Part shown: positions 54,931 to 64,000 of the stretch, piece by piece
Layout of the letters: the number at the start of each line of letters is the position of its first letter
How positions within the stretch are numbered: position 1 is the first letter of the stretch
Made by a program: the position numbers and the translations under genes
The notes under the pieces: model-generated
Databases searched by the model: none
Told to the model about the DNA's origin: nothing
Seen by the model: only the letters and a program-made list of their open reading frames with translations
DNA from: Tribonema minus
Lineage: Eukaryota > Sar > Xanthophyceae > Tribonematales > Tribonemataceae
DNA length: 64,000 bases
Assembly (NCBI GenBank): GCA_017506865.1
Contig: JAFCMP010000112.1
Location: forward strand, 186,001-250,000
Reading direction: 5' to 3'

Positions 54931-57900
54931 GTACTACGGTTCACCACGACTGCCAACCCCTTCCGCACTCAGCTGCAGTGCACCCAGTGGGCACGGCTAG
55001 TGGAGCACGCCACACGACTACTGGCGGACGCCACAGACAGTGCACGTGAGGCGGCACGGGTGCGCCTCCACCATGGTGCCGGGGCGTTTGCTCATCAGGT
55101 TTCTCAGACTCTAGTGCAGCGCGGCTACAGGCTGCTGCACCTGCTAGCAGCAATGGCCTTTGGTAGGCAACCGGAGGGAACCGGTATGCCGCCTGCGGCC
55201 CGGCTGGCAGCGTTGCTGTCTGGCGACTTTGCGGAGCTACTGAGAAAGACGCTGTCAGCAGCAGCGGCGCTGCGGGCCCCCAAACCAAACAACGCAGCTA
55301 CGGCGTCGGCACAAACGAACTTCGATGCCGACTGGACGGAGGCTGACTCCAGGCAGCAAACAGCATGCGCTGCCCTCTCAGGCAAGCGACGGGGGGTAGG
55401 CCTGGCTGCCGCACGACTAGAGGCGCGTGAAGCATGCGCCCCAGCAGACGAGGTCACGGCACAGGTGCTGGCAGCAAAGCACCCTGAAACTGGCACCCGG
55501 CCCGGGGTAGTCGATACGCCAATGGAGCAAGTGCGCGGCCTGGTACGCGACGCCCGGCGGCACTGCTTGCACGGCGCAGGGGTGGCAACGACCGCCGGGC
55601 CCGCTGGCAGCGGCAGTCCCGTCTTCGAATCGGGTCAGGCGCATGATCGCAGCGATAGGCCTGAGGATGCTGCCAGCGCAGCCGGACGGCGCCTCGAGGT
55701 GGAGGCGACAGACATACTGTCGACCTTGTCCGCAGCAGGGGCGGGGAAGGCAGGAGGGCTGGACGGCCTACGCTATGAACACCTCTTGATGGCCGCTGGG
55801 CCTGGTGCACCAGTGAAAGCAGCCACCCGCCCCGTGGGCAGTGCCTCGCCAGGACTAGCTGGTGATTCAGAATCGGATGTGATGGAACCGGCATTCGCCC
55901 ATCACCTGGCCAAGGTGTTCACGACGCTGCTTGTTGAGCCCGAACTGCTGCCGGAGCAATCGCAACGGCTTCTCCGCGCCGCGGCCCTCTCAGGCATAGG
56001 ACAGAAGCGGCGTCCGATCGCCTGCTCCAGTGTCTGGCGCAGACTCCTCGGGTCCACAGCGGCACGGGGTGTCAAGGGCAAAATATCGGGGCTGCTGGCC
56101 TCCATGTCGCAGTTTGGCGTAGGATACCGGTCTGGCGTCGAGCATGTGGCAGCGCGCGCGCGCGTGTGGCACGAGCTGTATGGCACCACAATCCAGCTGG
56201 ACTGTGAGAACGCATTTAACAGTGTGGATCGCGCCGCCATTGTGCGGGGACTTATGCTCTTCTGTCCGGAGCTGCTCCCGCACTTTGAGTCCGTATACTG
56301 TGGTGACACTGCCCCAGAGATGCGAGTGGAGGTGAACGGTGAAGCTCGCATTATCTGCTCCCACCTAGGGTGCCAGCAAGGGGACCCTCTAGGGCCGCTG
56401 TACTTTGCAGTGGCAGCGGCATTCCTACTCTTCTACCCTGATGGAGTGAGTGCGACGCCCGGCAGTATGCCGGCCTACGGCCACAGCACAGCGGAACCGC
56501 CAGCCCCGCACTGCGCTTTCCTGGATGACCTCAACGTGCTGCAAGCTGCCTACTTCGACGATGCAGCGGCCGCTGGGGTGGCAGAGGTGATCCGTCGGCT
56601 TGCGGCAGGGGGCCTACGCGTTCGACCAGACAAGTCGCTGGCCATTGCCATGCGCGGCACAGTGTTTGATGAAGCGGCCAGAGCACGCCTGCGCGCCCTT
56701 GACATACCGTTTGTGGACGCCACCATGCCAGAATCCAGTCAGGGCTTTACGTCGGTCGGGGTACCGGTAGGGCACCCAGCCTATGTGCATGCTGCCATGA
56801 GCAAGCATCTTGTTGACGCAGGGACATGGCGATTGTCGTGGCAGCTAGCTGGGATGGCGCGGCATCACCTACAGGCAGCACAGTTCATTCTGCGCAGGTC
56901 ACTGACGAAGCGCATGGGCTTCTTAGCTCGGGTCGTTGACACGGCTTTGAGTGAGACATGGCTGCACGCATTTGACGGGTTCTGTGCATGGACGCTTGAA
57001 CGCATGCTGCACCTGCACGGCTGCGCTACCGCGGCAGTCATGAAGTCACACCTGCTGGCCGCCTGCACTGCTGGTGACAATGAGGTAGCCAGCAGTGGCA
57101 GCGTGCTGGTATTGCCGCGCTTGGGCCCGCCAGAATTCACGGACATCGCAGTGCCACTGCGGGCGTCACGGTTGCCGGAGCGACGAGGCGGTCTGGGCAT
57201 GCCGCTTTTGGGGCTACTGGCACCAGCCGCATACACGGCCCAGGCATGCACAACACTGCGGCCTGCAATAATTCATGCCACTGTGGCAGCAGGGGCCCTG
57301 AGGCTCGGCACTGACGAACACGGCGCAGTCACCTGGTTCGCGCAGCACTCATGCGCAATACGCGAGGACCAGGGACTGCCGCCAATCATCGAGGCCGTGC
57401 GACGCTCTACGCGAGCGCTGACAGCTGATGGCGGCGAAAAATCACGCACAGCTGTGGCCGAGCAGCTCCCAGCATCGTTGCTACGGTGGGCAGCGGATAC
57501 AACGGCCGCAGCGTCGACGCTCCCCACTGCGGTGCAAGCGATCTACGCCGCAACTGCCGTCACGGAGACGGGGACCACTGAGCCAGCCCCACACACCCAC
57601 GGCATTGTGCCTGGCGCCGAGGCGGCCGCTGCGGCGGCGACCGTACCTGGCCCTCAAGCCGCTGCCGCGGCTGCCTCTTCCACGCCCGCTAAAACACAAA
57701 CTAGCGCGGAAGAAAGCAGCTGCAGCGGCGGGCAGGAGGACGACGACGACGACTGGGAGGCCTATGCTGACGAGATCTGCAGAAAGGTAGTGCCCCGCCG
57801 CCGGCGCGGTCACTTCACGCACGGACTACAAGCCGGCCTTTCAAATGTTCTTCGACGTCAATACGAGGACTGCCTGGTGGAGGACCTAGAGGCTGCCTCG

Positions 57901-58830
57901 GCTGGTGCCGTGGGCAAGCCGACGCAGGCTACACTTACTGGTGACTTGCGTGACACCAGCCGCCGCCGCCAACAGGCTAGCGCGCGGGTCCTGGCGCAGC
58001 TGCGCAGCCAGCGTGCGTCCGGGGCAATGGCGTGGATGAGCGTGCCACCCGCTGCCAATGACCGCCCGGGTGCGGCGCCCATGTCCAGTATGGCAGCAGC
58101 CACGATGATTATGGTTGCGATCTTTATAGACGGGTGGGGCATACAGGGCGAGGTGTGCCCATGGCGGTGCAGTGACGTGAGCCCCACCTCCACGCATGCG
58201 ATCAGCTGCCCCAGCCAGCACATACGGGGGCACAACGCGACACACACTGCCCAAAAGCGGTGCCTACAGCGCATCTTGAGACAGCACCATGTCTCTATTG
58301 TCCGCAATGAGGACGCTAGCGTCTTCAAGGTACCGGGGTATCGGGCGGACACAGTCATTGACCCAGGGTGTCTGCACTTTAGCAGTGCATACCGTAACAA
58401 GGGAATAGTGCTAGACACAAGTGTGCGCGCACCCACAGCGAGCTCGTACCTGACAGGCAAAACAAATGCCTCGAACACGGACGGCTATGCTGCTGGGGTG
58501 GGGGAGGACGCGAAGGTCAAGCACCACACCGGCACCTTGACGTCATCTTGGGCTTTTGTGCCGTTCGTGCAGGAGTCGTACGGACGGCTGGGCAAGCAGA
58601 CAAGCCTTTTTGTTAAGGAGTTGGCAATGCACTCAGCACTGTGCTCAGGGGGGGGGAAGGCAGATGTGTTACGCAAGGCCGGGTTAGCTAAGCGTCAGAT
58701 CCACATTGAGCTGAGCATATCGCTGGCGCGGGAGTTGGCGGAGCGCGTCATGGCATACACACGTGGAGCGCGAATGCTGGGCTGTGTTGCGGCGCCGGTA
58801 TCCAAACTCCTAGGGCACAGCGCAGACTAG
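54931..58830 (+). CDS. Non-LTR retroelement ORF: reverse transcriptase, CCHC finger, restriction-like endonuclease
   Basis: The frame is open for 1299 codons from a stop at 54928-54930 to the TAG at 58828-58830; no ATG or acceptor clearly marks the true start, and the 5' end is probably truncated. Numbered from 54931: fingers GKAGGLDGLRYEHL and KRRPIACSSVWRRLLG; motif A LDCENAFNSVDR (D424); motif B CQQGDPLGPLYFA (about 482); motif C AFLDDLNVL (DD at 532-533); motif D LRVRPDKSLAI; and motif E GVPVGHP. A CCHC-type finger starts at C1076 (CPWRC...H...C, first spacing one residue longer than in the other copies). The endonuclease has RADTVID (D1140) and VLDTS (D1162). All polymerase motifs look intact. 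The domain order RT-finger-endonuclease is that of the R2/NeSL type. It lies inside the kinase intron, antisense. Confidence 0.85.
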   Translation, partial: VLRFTTTANPFRTQLQCTQWARLVEHATRLLADATDSAREAARVRLHHGAGAFAHQVSQTLVQRGYRLLHLLAAMAFGRQPEGTGMPPAARLAALLSGDFAELLRKTLSAAAALRAPKPNNAATASAQTNFDADWTEADSRQQTACAALSGKRRGVGLAAARLEAREACAPADEVTAQVLAAKHPETGTRPGVVDTPMEQVRGLVRDARRHCLHGAGVATTAGPAGSGSPVFESGQAHDRSDRPEDAASAAGRRLEVEATDILSTLSAAGAGKAGGLDGLRYEHLLMAAGPGAPVKAATRPVGSASPGLAGDSESDVMEPAFAHHLAKVFTTLLVEPELLPEQSQRLLRAAALSGIGQKRRPIACSSVWRRLLGSTAARGVKGKISGLLASMSQFGVGYRSGVEHVAARARVWHELYGTTIQLDCENAFNSVDRAAIVRGLMLFCPELLPHFESVYCGDTAPEMRVEVNGEARIICSHLGCQQGDPLGPLYFAVAAAFLLFYPDGVSATPGSMPAYGHSTAEPPAPHCAFLDDLNVLQAAYFDDAAAAGVAEVIRRLAAGGLRVRPDKSLAIAMRGTVFDEAARARLRALDIPFVDATMPESSQGFTSVGVPVGHPAYVHAAMSKHLVDAGTWRLSWQLAGMARHHLQAAQFILRRSLTKRMGFLARVVDTALSETWLHAFDGFCAWTLERMLHLHGCATAAVMKSHLLAACTAGDNEVASSGSVLVLPRLGPPEFTDIAVPLRASRLPERRGGLGMPLLGLLAPAAYTAQACTTLRPAIIHATVAAGALRLGTDEHGAVTWFAQHSCAIREDQGLPPIIEAVRRSTRALTADGGEKSRTAVAEQLPASLLRWAADTTAAASTLPTAVQAIYAATAVTETGTTEPAPHTHGIVPGAEAAAAAATVPGPQAAAAAASSTPAKTQTSAEESSCSGGQEDDDDDWEAYADEICRKVVPRRRRGHFTHGLQAGLSNVLRRQYEDCLVEDLEAASAGAVGKPTQATLTGDLRDTSRRRQQASARVLAQLRSQRASGAMAWMSVPPAANDRPGAAPMSSMAAATMIMVAIFIDGWGIQGEVCPWRCSDVSPTSTHAISCPSQHIRGHNATHTAQKRCLQRILRQHHVSIVRNEDASVFKVPGYRADTVIDPGCLHFSSAYRNKGIVLDTSVRAPTASSYLTGKTNASNTDGYAAGVGEDAKVKHHTGTLTSSWAFVPFVQESYGRLGKQTSLFVKELAMHSALCSGGGKADVLRKAGLAKRQIHIELSISLARELAERVMAYTRGARMLGCVAAPVSKLLGHSAD

Positions 58831-58875
58831 GCTGCTGCGTTGACGCAAGCTTTTCGATTGCATAGGCAACCCGGC

Positions 58876-58900
58876 CTCCCTTGGGCCTTTATAAATACAA
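58876..58900 (+). repeat. Probable 3' end motif of the retroelement
   Basis: AACCCGGCCTCCC, TTGGGCCTTTATAAATAC lies 45 bases after the RT stop. It resembles the core of the inverted repeats at 16.78 and 19.94 kb (AACCGGCCTCCCTCGCGGCC). If those are the same family, they are 3' ends of strongly truncated copies. Confidence 0.4.
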
Positions 58901-60966
58901 GTCCATACGTACTATGATAGCTCAGTAGTGTAAACGCATCACTTGTGGGCTGATGATGCCTTAAACACAAGTTCAGCTCCTGCGCGAGCACAAACGTGGT
59001 TTGCAGAAAGCCAAAACCCTACGGCTTCAGCAATACCTTTGAGAAGCGAGTTATGGCATCACCATCAGTGGGAATCGCCTGCTGCAGCAGGGCGATGTGA
59101 CCGCTTGGTGCCACATTTCATCATCTACAGCCACATTTTGCATCCGCTGCACGTGCGCAGCAAAGGGCCGTCCTTTCACAATTTCTTCCCTTGTCAGCTA
59201 GAATTAAATAAAACCTGTGGTTTGTCACAACACCACTCTTGATCTGCGAAAGCATGGCCCTGAGGATTTCCACCGTAGCTTCGTCCATTGCCATGTATAC
59301 TTCCGTTATAAGAGGGAGTCCAGTCGTTGATGACAGAGGCTGCAGCGTGGAGGTACGCAACATAGTTGTCAAGATCCAGATCTATGTTTGATTTACGGCC
59401 ATTTACAGTACTTGGCTCACGAGCAGAACAAGAATGCTTTACATACACACAAAGCATCCGTGCGTAAATGAGCTTCAACTATCACTCGCATGGCTAGGGA
59501 CAATAAAGTTCATGTTGGAAAGCTCTCGTATGTTTGGTTGACAACACTGTTTAAGCCGGTCCTCGTGAGTTTCAGCAGCAGTCACCAAGCACCTCGAACA
59601 TCAGTGGTAAATGAATATGTTGCTGCTTGACCGAGAGCTCTGGAAAAGCCTCGAGGAGGCGGGCTGCACCAATACCTGTCCTGTGCCAGTCATGCGGAAG
59701 GCGGCAGGAGGGGCGGGCAATAAACCCCCCACATGGAGGCCGCAGGACTGAAACGCCTCGCACAGAAAGGCAGCGCTGACGGCACTGGTGCTTCGATGCG
59801 TGCTCTACAGTGTGTGATGGTGTGTCGTTTATCATTACCAGGTTTCAGTCCACTAGGCATGTTGGGTTGAAGTTAGGGCTGAGGTTAAGGGCCAGGCATC
59901 ACCATCGCCACACTGAGCACAACATGTAGCCGACCTTGCCAAGGTTACCTTGTGCATGCCCGTGCATGAAATAATCATCACTGCCGGAAGTTTGGCTAAA
60001 AATCTATACCCATCTTGCTCTAGCTTTCCTGCGCCCCCCGCCCCTCCTCCAAAAAGTCTGCATAGCGCGCTGCCTGCCGCGATGCAGCCGTGTGGCGTAA
60101 CCGCAGTTTTTGTTGCAGTACACGGCTGTGTGCAAGCATTTACTTATCACCTCTATATTGCTGAAGAACGCCACACAGTGCAAAACGTGATAAATCGGAC
60201 AAGACGTTACAATCATGTGAAGTTGTCACAATCCCTAGCACAAGCCCGCATCACCACTTTTGGTTCCTCGGTAAGCGACAAGTGCCTGCTGGTGCCCGGG
60301 GCATGGGGGTATTGGCAAGGTTGACGGCATTCAAGTACCGAGACATCAAAATATGAAGGAGCTGGTTGCAGCTGCAGCTGCTGGTTCTGGAACTGCGTTG
60401 ATTTGACGGCTCGAAACCTCGCCAGGAGCTAGATCGGTCACACCGGTGTGTGTGCGCAAGACATCCTCACTTTATAGCGAACAACGACTGAGGCGTTGTT
60501 CACTGCGCAAACATGCCCTATCAATGCTAAGAACCGGTGAGTCTGCTTGACGACGCCCAAGGCTACAGCGGAGACTTGTGCAGGGAGGGGGGGGGGGCTT
60601 CCAGATGAGTTTGTGTGCAACGTTTTAGGCACATCACTGATATTGCTGACACGGACACTGCACAGTGCGAAGATGACCTTGATGCCCCCAAAGACAACTC
60701 TTGCGACCACAACACTGATTGAGCGACACAGATGTTGGGCTCAGATGCACTGAGTGTTGCAGTGCTCCACATACATAAACTGGCGGGAAAACCATATTTG
60801 TAGCTGGTGGCTTTAAAATTTGCGCTGATCACAATACGGCTCAAGTGCTCCGGGCAATACATTGTCTGGCAAAATTTGAAGACCAACATGTTCTGCGTCG
60901 AAGATGGTGTGGTGTCTATGAACTGCAGATAGCTGACTACCAACAAAGGTTGCGCACAGGCCTCAC
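58901..60966. other. No gene recognised
   Basis: This is the remaining part of the kinase intron, with short ORFs and a poly-G run at 60586-60598. Confidence 0.4.
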
Positions 60967-61261
60967 CTGATGCAGCGCATTAAGGCCATGCAGAATGCCA
61001 TGGGCAGCATTCCTGAGCTGACTCTCAGAGGCCACACGTATGTCCGCTCGCTGCAATCCAAGCGGTCCCAGCTGCACCAAGTACTTGCCGCCATTGAGGG
61101 TGGGCTCCCCGCCGTTCGGGGATACATGGATCAATCCCGACGCAGTCGATGTCGCACTGTATGCAAGTGCAATGTCACAGAACTCCACGCCCCAGCGCTC
61201 GGCATACAGGGGCCAAGGGGTGATGGACTTTCGCACGGCCAGGCTGTCGGACAGGAAGTGC
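60967..61261 (-). CDS. Protein kinase gene, exon upstream of the catalytic loop
   Basis: The minus-strand acceptor ACCACTTCTGCTGCTCCAG is followed by HFLSDSLAVRKSITPWPLYA, then ERWGVEFCDIALAYSATS, NGGKYLVQLGPLG and SESQLRNAAHGILHGLNALH, and the exon ends at CAG/GTGAGG. The last segment is the kinase helix E that precedes the catalytic loop. Exon length is 295 bp (one leftover base at the 5' side, phase 0 at the 3' side). The ATP-binding glycine loop and lysine are not visible and must be on upstream exons. The partner exon is at 52838-53218. Confidence 0.6.
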
Positions 61262-61386
61262 CTGGAGCAGCAGAAGTGGTAAAATATGCGACAGGACAAT
61301 GCGGGAGGTTACAGGCTGTCGAGTGAAAAGTGCCTGGAGCAGCACAAGTACGGAAAGATGTGATGGGACAATGCAGGGATGTTATA
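61242..61386. repeat. 72-bp tandem duplication covering a splice acceptor
   Basis: 61242-61313 (GGCTGTCGGACAGGAAGTGC...) and 61314-61386 (GGCTGTCGAGTGAAAAGTGC...) are direct copies. The unit contains the start of the kinase exon and its acceptor tract. Only the inner copy continues into the full exon. Confidence 0.65.
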
Positions 61387-61741
61387 GTGAGTGGACAAAG
61401 TCACAGTAGCAGCACGACAACTTTGCAGCTGCCAAACGGTGAAGGGAACATCCGTGTGCTGGTCACAGATAATATGCCTGTCAGAGCAGGTTGTTGATGA
61501 GGGTCACTAAACAGTCGCAGGTAAATGTCTGAAGCTTCATGTTCGAGTGTCACAATATTTACTTCCTGTGGCACTCTGTGTTTGGGATGGGTCACTAAGC
61601 CTGCAGTTCAAGATGCATGCAGCGCCCATGCACAGTCCATGATTGATGCAGCAGCACCAGAGAGACAAAAGAAGATTGTACGCCTTGTTCACCAAGAAAT
61701 ACAGACCTACTGCATCACTAGTTCAGACTGTGACGCTGGGA

Positions 61742-61989
61742 CAAGTGGACATTCTTGACAAGAGCCACGCCTGGGCGCCTGCAGTGAAGCATCGTTTTGT
61801 TTCTTTTCAAATTGACGTATTTGTAGGCAGCCCTGGTCTCTGCGAACTTCAGCTTGCTAAATGGATAACCAACATTCACTGCATTAACGTGGAAGTCCAC
61901 GGCTGTAGCTGCCGCTGCTGCACAGCTGCCCCCATGCATAAGCCAGCTGGGCACTTCACACTCTGTGAGAGTATCAAAATCAATGCCTA
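61742..61989 (-). CDS. Possible upstream exon of the kinase gene
   Basis: The strong minus-strand acceptor CATTCTTTCCTTGGCTATACCAG is followed by VGIDFDTLTECEVPSWLMHG, an alanine patch, then AVNVGYPFSKLKFAETRAAY and KYVNLKRNKTMLHCRRPGVA before a TAG near 61738. Composition is protein-like. No clear donor was found, so the exon end is open, and membership in the kinase gene is inferred only from strand and position. Confidence 0.35.
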
Positions 61990-62841
61990 CTGGTATAGCC
62001 AAGGAAAGAATGAGCACCAAGCGTGCTTTGTTGATAGAGCAACGCGAAGCTCAGCACACAGAAGTGTATTGATGACGCTCAGCACATGAAAGTGTGTGTG
62101 GGTCGGCACACAATACTGCCATGACCTCTGTCTCAGTGGCTGCAGCCTGTCCCATCGACGAGTGGAAATATTCCGGCATGTTGTCCCTGAGGTCGAGGAC
62201 CACAAAAATAAATATGGTCCATGCACATGGCGGAGGAATGGTCATGAAGCCCAAAGATCATGTGCCTTCAGGTTTGGCCAAAACAATCTTGTACAATCAC
62301 TTAGGATTTCCGCACGCGTGATGGGCCACATGGCCGCCACACAGGAGACAGGGGGCTATAGGAATTATGTGGGGGAGGACTTTGGCGAGGGGCAGGAGCT
62401 GGACAGGAGCTGGATTGGGATGGGCTTTAGATAGTTTCGAAAGCTGTGATGTTTTGTTACGTATTGCGTATATTTGCTTGCTTTAGTCAGGCCAAGGGGT
62501 TGTGGACCTACACAAATAATGAAAGTACAATCACACCCACAAGTGCTGCACAAGCTCATACCGCAATGACCTTGGGTCGACTTCATATGAGACACAGCCA
62601 ATACGTAGTATGACGTCATTGATGCTCATCCTCACCTGTTGTCATGTACACGAGCACATCCACCTTTCCACAAAACCTTTGACAACGAGAGCTGAGGTGA
62701 GTGTGTATCAGAGAACCAAACAGTGTGGACTTACAATGTGCGTGTGTAGCTGCTTCCGCCATCAAGCGTCACTTTGTGCTTGAGGTCGCATCCCACCGTC
62801 AAGACGCTGCTGGGCAGGTAGGCAGAGGCAGCCTTCAGTAC

Positions 62842-62990
62842 CTTGCGCAGCCCCTGAGAACGAGTCGCAAAGTGACAGCATGGCAGAGCACAACATCAGT
62901 GGCGAATGGCAAGAAGTGGCACAGATGGCCAACCAGCCATCGAGATCATTCAGCCACAGCAAGCGTTCACTCCACTCGTTGAAGAAAGCT
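62842..62990 (-). CDS. Possible upstream exon of the kinase gene
   Basis: On the minus strand an acceptor (AAACGCATGTCAG) and a donor (GCGCAAG/GTACTG) bound a frame reading AFFNEWSERLLWLNDLDGWL, then AICATSCHSP and MLSLCDSFSGAAQ. It is amphipathic and tryptophan-rich, and unlike random sequence. It has no known motif. It is assigned to the kinase gene only by strand and proximity. Confidence 0.35.
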
Positions 62991-62999
62991 GACATGCGT

Positions 63000-64000
63000 T
63001 TATCTCAGCATCCACTGACAAAATCTCACTGTGGATGAAAAGGAGCAAAAAGAAAGAAGTTAACAGAAATTGTGTTACGAAGACAACAGTGGGCCTGCCG
63101 TGTGACCTGCTCTAAGCACAGATCTGACATCATAACACATGCTACAGTGTAAATGTGTGTATACTTTGCAGTACATGTATTCACAGCTGAAACAGACATC
63201 TCAGGTGTTGCTGCTGCATCGTAGCTGATCACATGGGCGGCAATGGTGCGCGCCGACCAGGGAGCGTGACGGGTGATGCGACCACACATGCAGGGCACAC
63301 AAAGCGGCAGAGCCACCAGGCAGGGCAGTTGCGTGTCAGCGACCCACTGCAAAAGAGGGGAATTGACTGGCCGCATTGTGCAAGAAGCGGCAGCAACTGC
63401 CGACCAGCTACTGGCATGAGAGCACCAGCAAGCGTACGGGCTACAACGGATGAGGCTGCGTACAGTTCTCGGACGATACGCACACGCACTGACGCAGCCA
63501 CCCCATTGGTAACTGGAAAAGCCAGCAGCAGGGCAGTGGCTCTGAGCAGCTTGCATGTATGAGGTGCTGCCTTGTGCAAAGAGTGCAGCTACAGACTATC
63601 GTGCTGCAGCATTGCATGAGCAGCTACAGGACGGCACTGAGTCAGAGACATGCACGCAAGCGCTGCAGTCAACACTCTGACACACACAGCACGGGGGGTC
63701 TTGACACATAACATTATCATGAGGGCCAAGCAACCACGGTCGGTTAGAACACTTGTGACTGACAGTTACCTCAAGACGCAACTTCATGAGCCGCTTTCGC
63801 ATCGTACCTGTTCGGATGAGCGTTCACGATGCCGTGCCGTCACGCGTGGTTGACGGGTGGAGGAGAGCACACATATGCAAGGGCATGGAAAGCGACAGCG
63901 CAAGCGAGTAGGGCATTACGTGTCGGCAAAAAAAAGGAACGGCAGGGCAACACTGGCCAAAATTTTGCAGGAACTGGCAAGAACAGCCCCTCAGCTATTG
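63000..64000. other. No gene recognised
   Basis: Overlapping short frames on both strands (63026-63579) compete. None has splice or motif support. Confidence 0.4.

Larger units (their letters stand above)
53219..60966 (-). other. Apparent 7.7-kb intron of the kinase gene
   Basis: The donor CATCAG/GTGAGG at 60966 and the acceptor at 53219 are both strong and both phase 0. The joined protein would read LNALHQ then AELVHRDL, exactly the spacing of kinase helix E and the catalytic loop. The interval contains the retroelement at 54931-58900 in the opposite orientation. The rest (53.2-54.9 and 58.9-60.9 kb) shows no supported gene. Confidence 0.5.

Noticed and set aside
61643-62089. Plus-strand 148-residue frame
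   Set aside because: The minus strand in the same place has a strong acceptor and better protein-like composition; the plus frame has no splice support.

Overview
The window is nuclear DNA of a eukaryote, most likely a unicellular green alga (chlorophyte; a chlamydomonadalean such as a Dunaliella-like species would fit, but the sequence does not fix the taxon). The reasons are: coding blocks bounded by GT-AG introns with polypyrimidine tracts; very frequent CTG/CAG tracts, one of 147 uninterrupted units; non-LTR retroelements with a restriction-like endonuclease; eukaryote-only domains (MYND finger, protein kinase split by an intron); and a TGTAA motif (the usual green-algal poly(A) signal) near the stop of two paralogues. 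There is no bacterial operon layout. Most of the sequence is non-coding, repetitive or decayed, so many gene models below are single exons.

Layout. 0-0.55 kb: last exon of a distant member of an unknown protein family. 1.2-9.0 kb: three arrays (A, B, C) of tandemly duplicated exon-like units, all readable on the minus strand, perhaps one gene. 9.3-14 kb: dispersed repeats and poly-G tracts. 14.2-14.8 kb: exon of a HerA/VirB4-like P-loop ATPase carrying Walker B but no Walker A. 15.9-16.7 kb: internally deleted pseudogene of the family. 16.8-20 kb: region between inverted repeats, holding the (CTG)147 tract and an alanine-rich coiled-coil ORF. 20.2 kb: MYND zinc-finger exon. 20.5-21 kb: 90-bp minisatellite. 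21.1-22.8 kb: frameshifted family member. 23.1-24 kb: three copies of a terminal-exon-like unit. 26-27 kb: decayed 3' end of a retroelement. 28-29.4 kb: two unrecognised coding blocks. 33.7 kb: a short TA-flanked inverted-repeat element. 35.6-37.5 kb: 5'-truncated retroelement. 37.8-39.6 kb: intact family member, followed by a duplicate of its last part. 43.0-44.8 kb: second intact member. 45.5-46.5 kb: hAT-like non-autonomous element. 52.8-63 kb: a minus-strand protein kinase gene with an apparent 7.7-kb intron that contains an antisense reverse-transcriptase element (54.9-58.9 kb).

Two things stand out. One is an unrecognised multicopy protein family (five copies here; N-terminal CSAYRL module, conserved middle domain, C-terminal coiled coil). 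The other is pervasive local tandem duplication of exons together with their splice sites. Nothing could be searched against databases; all family assignments come from reading motifs.
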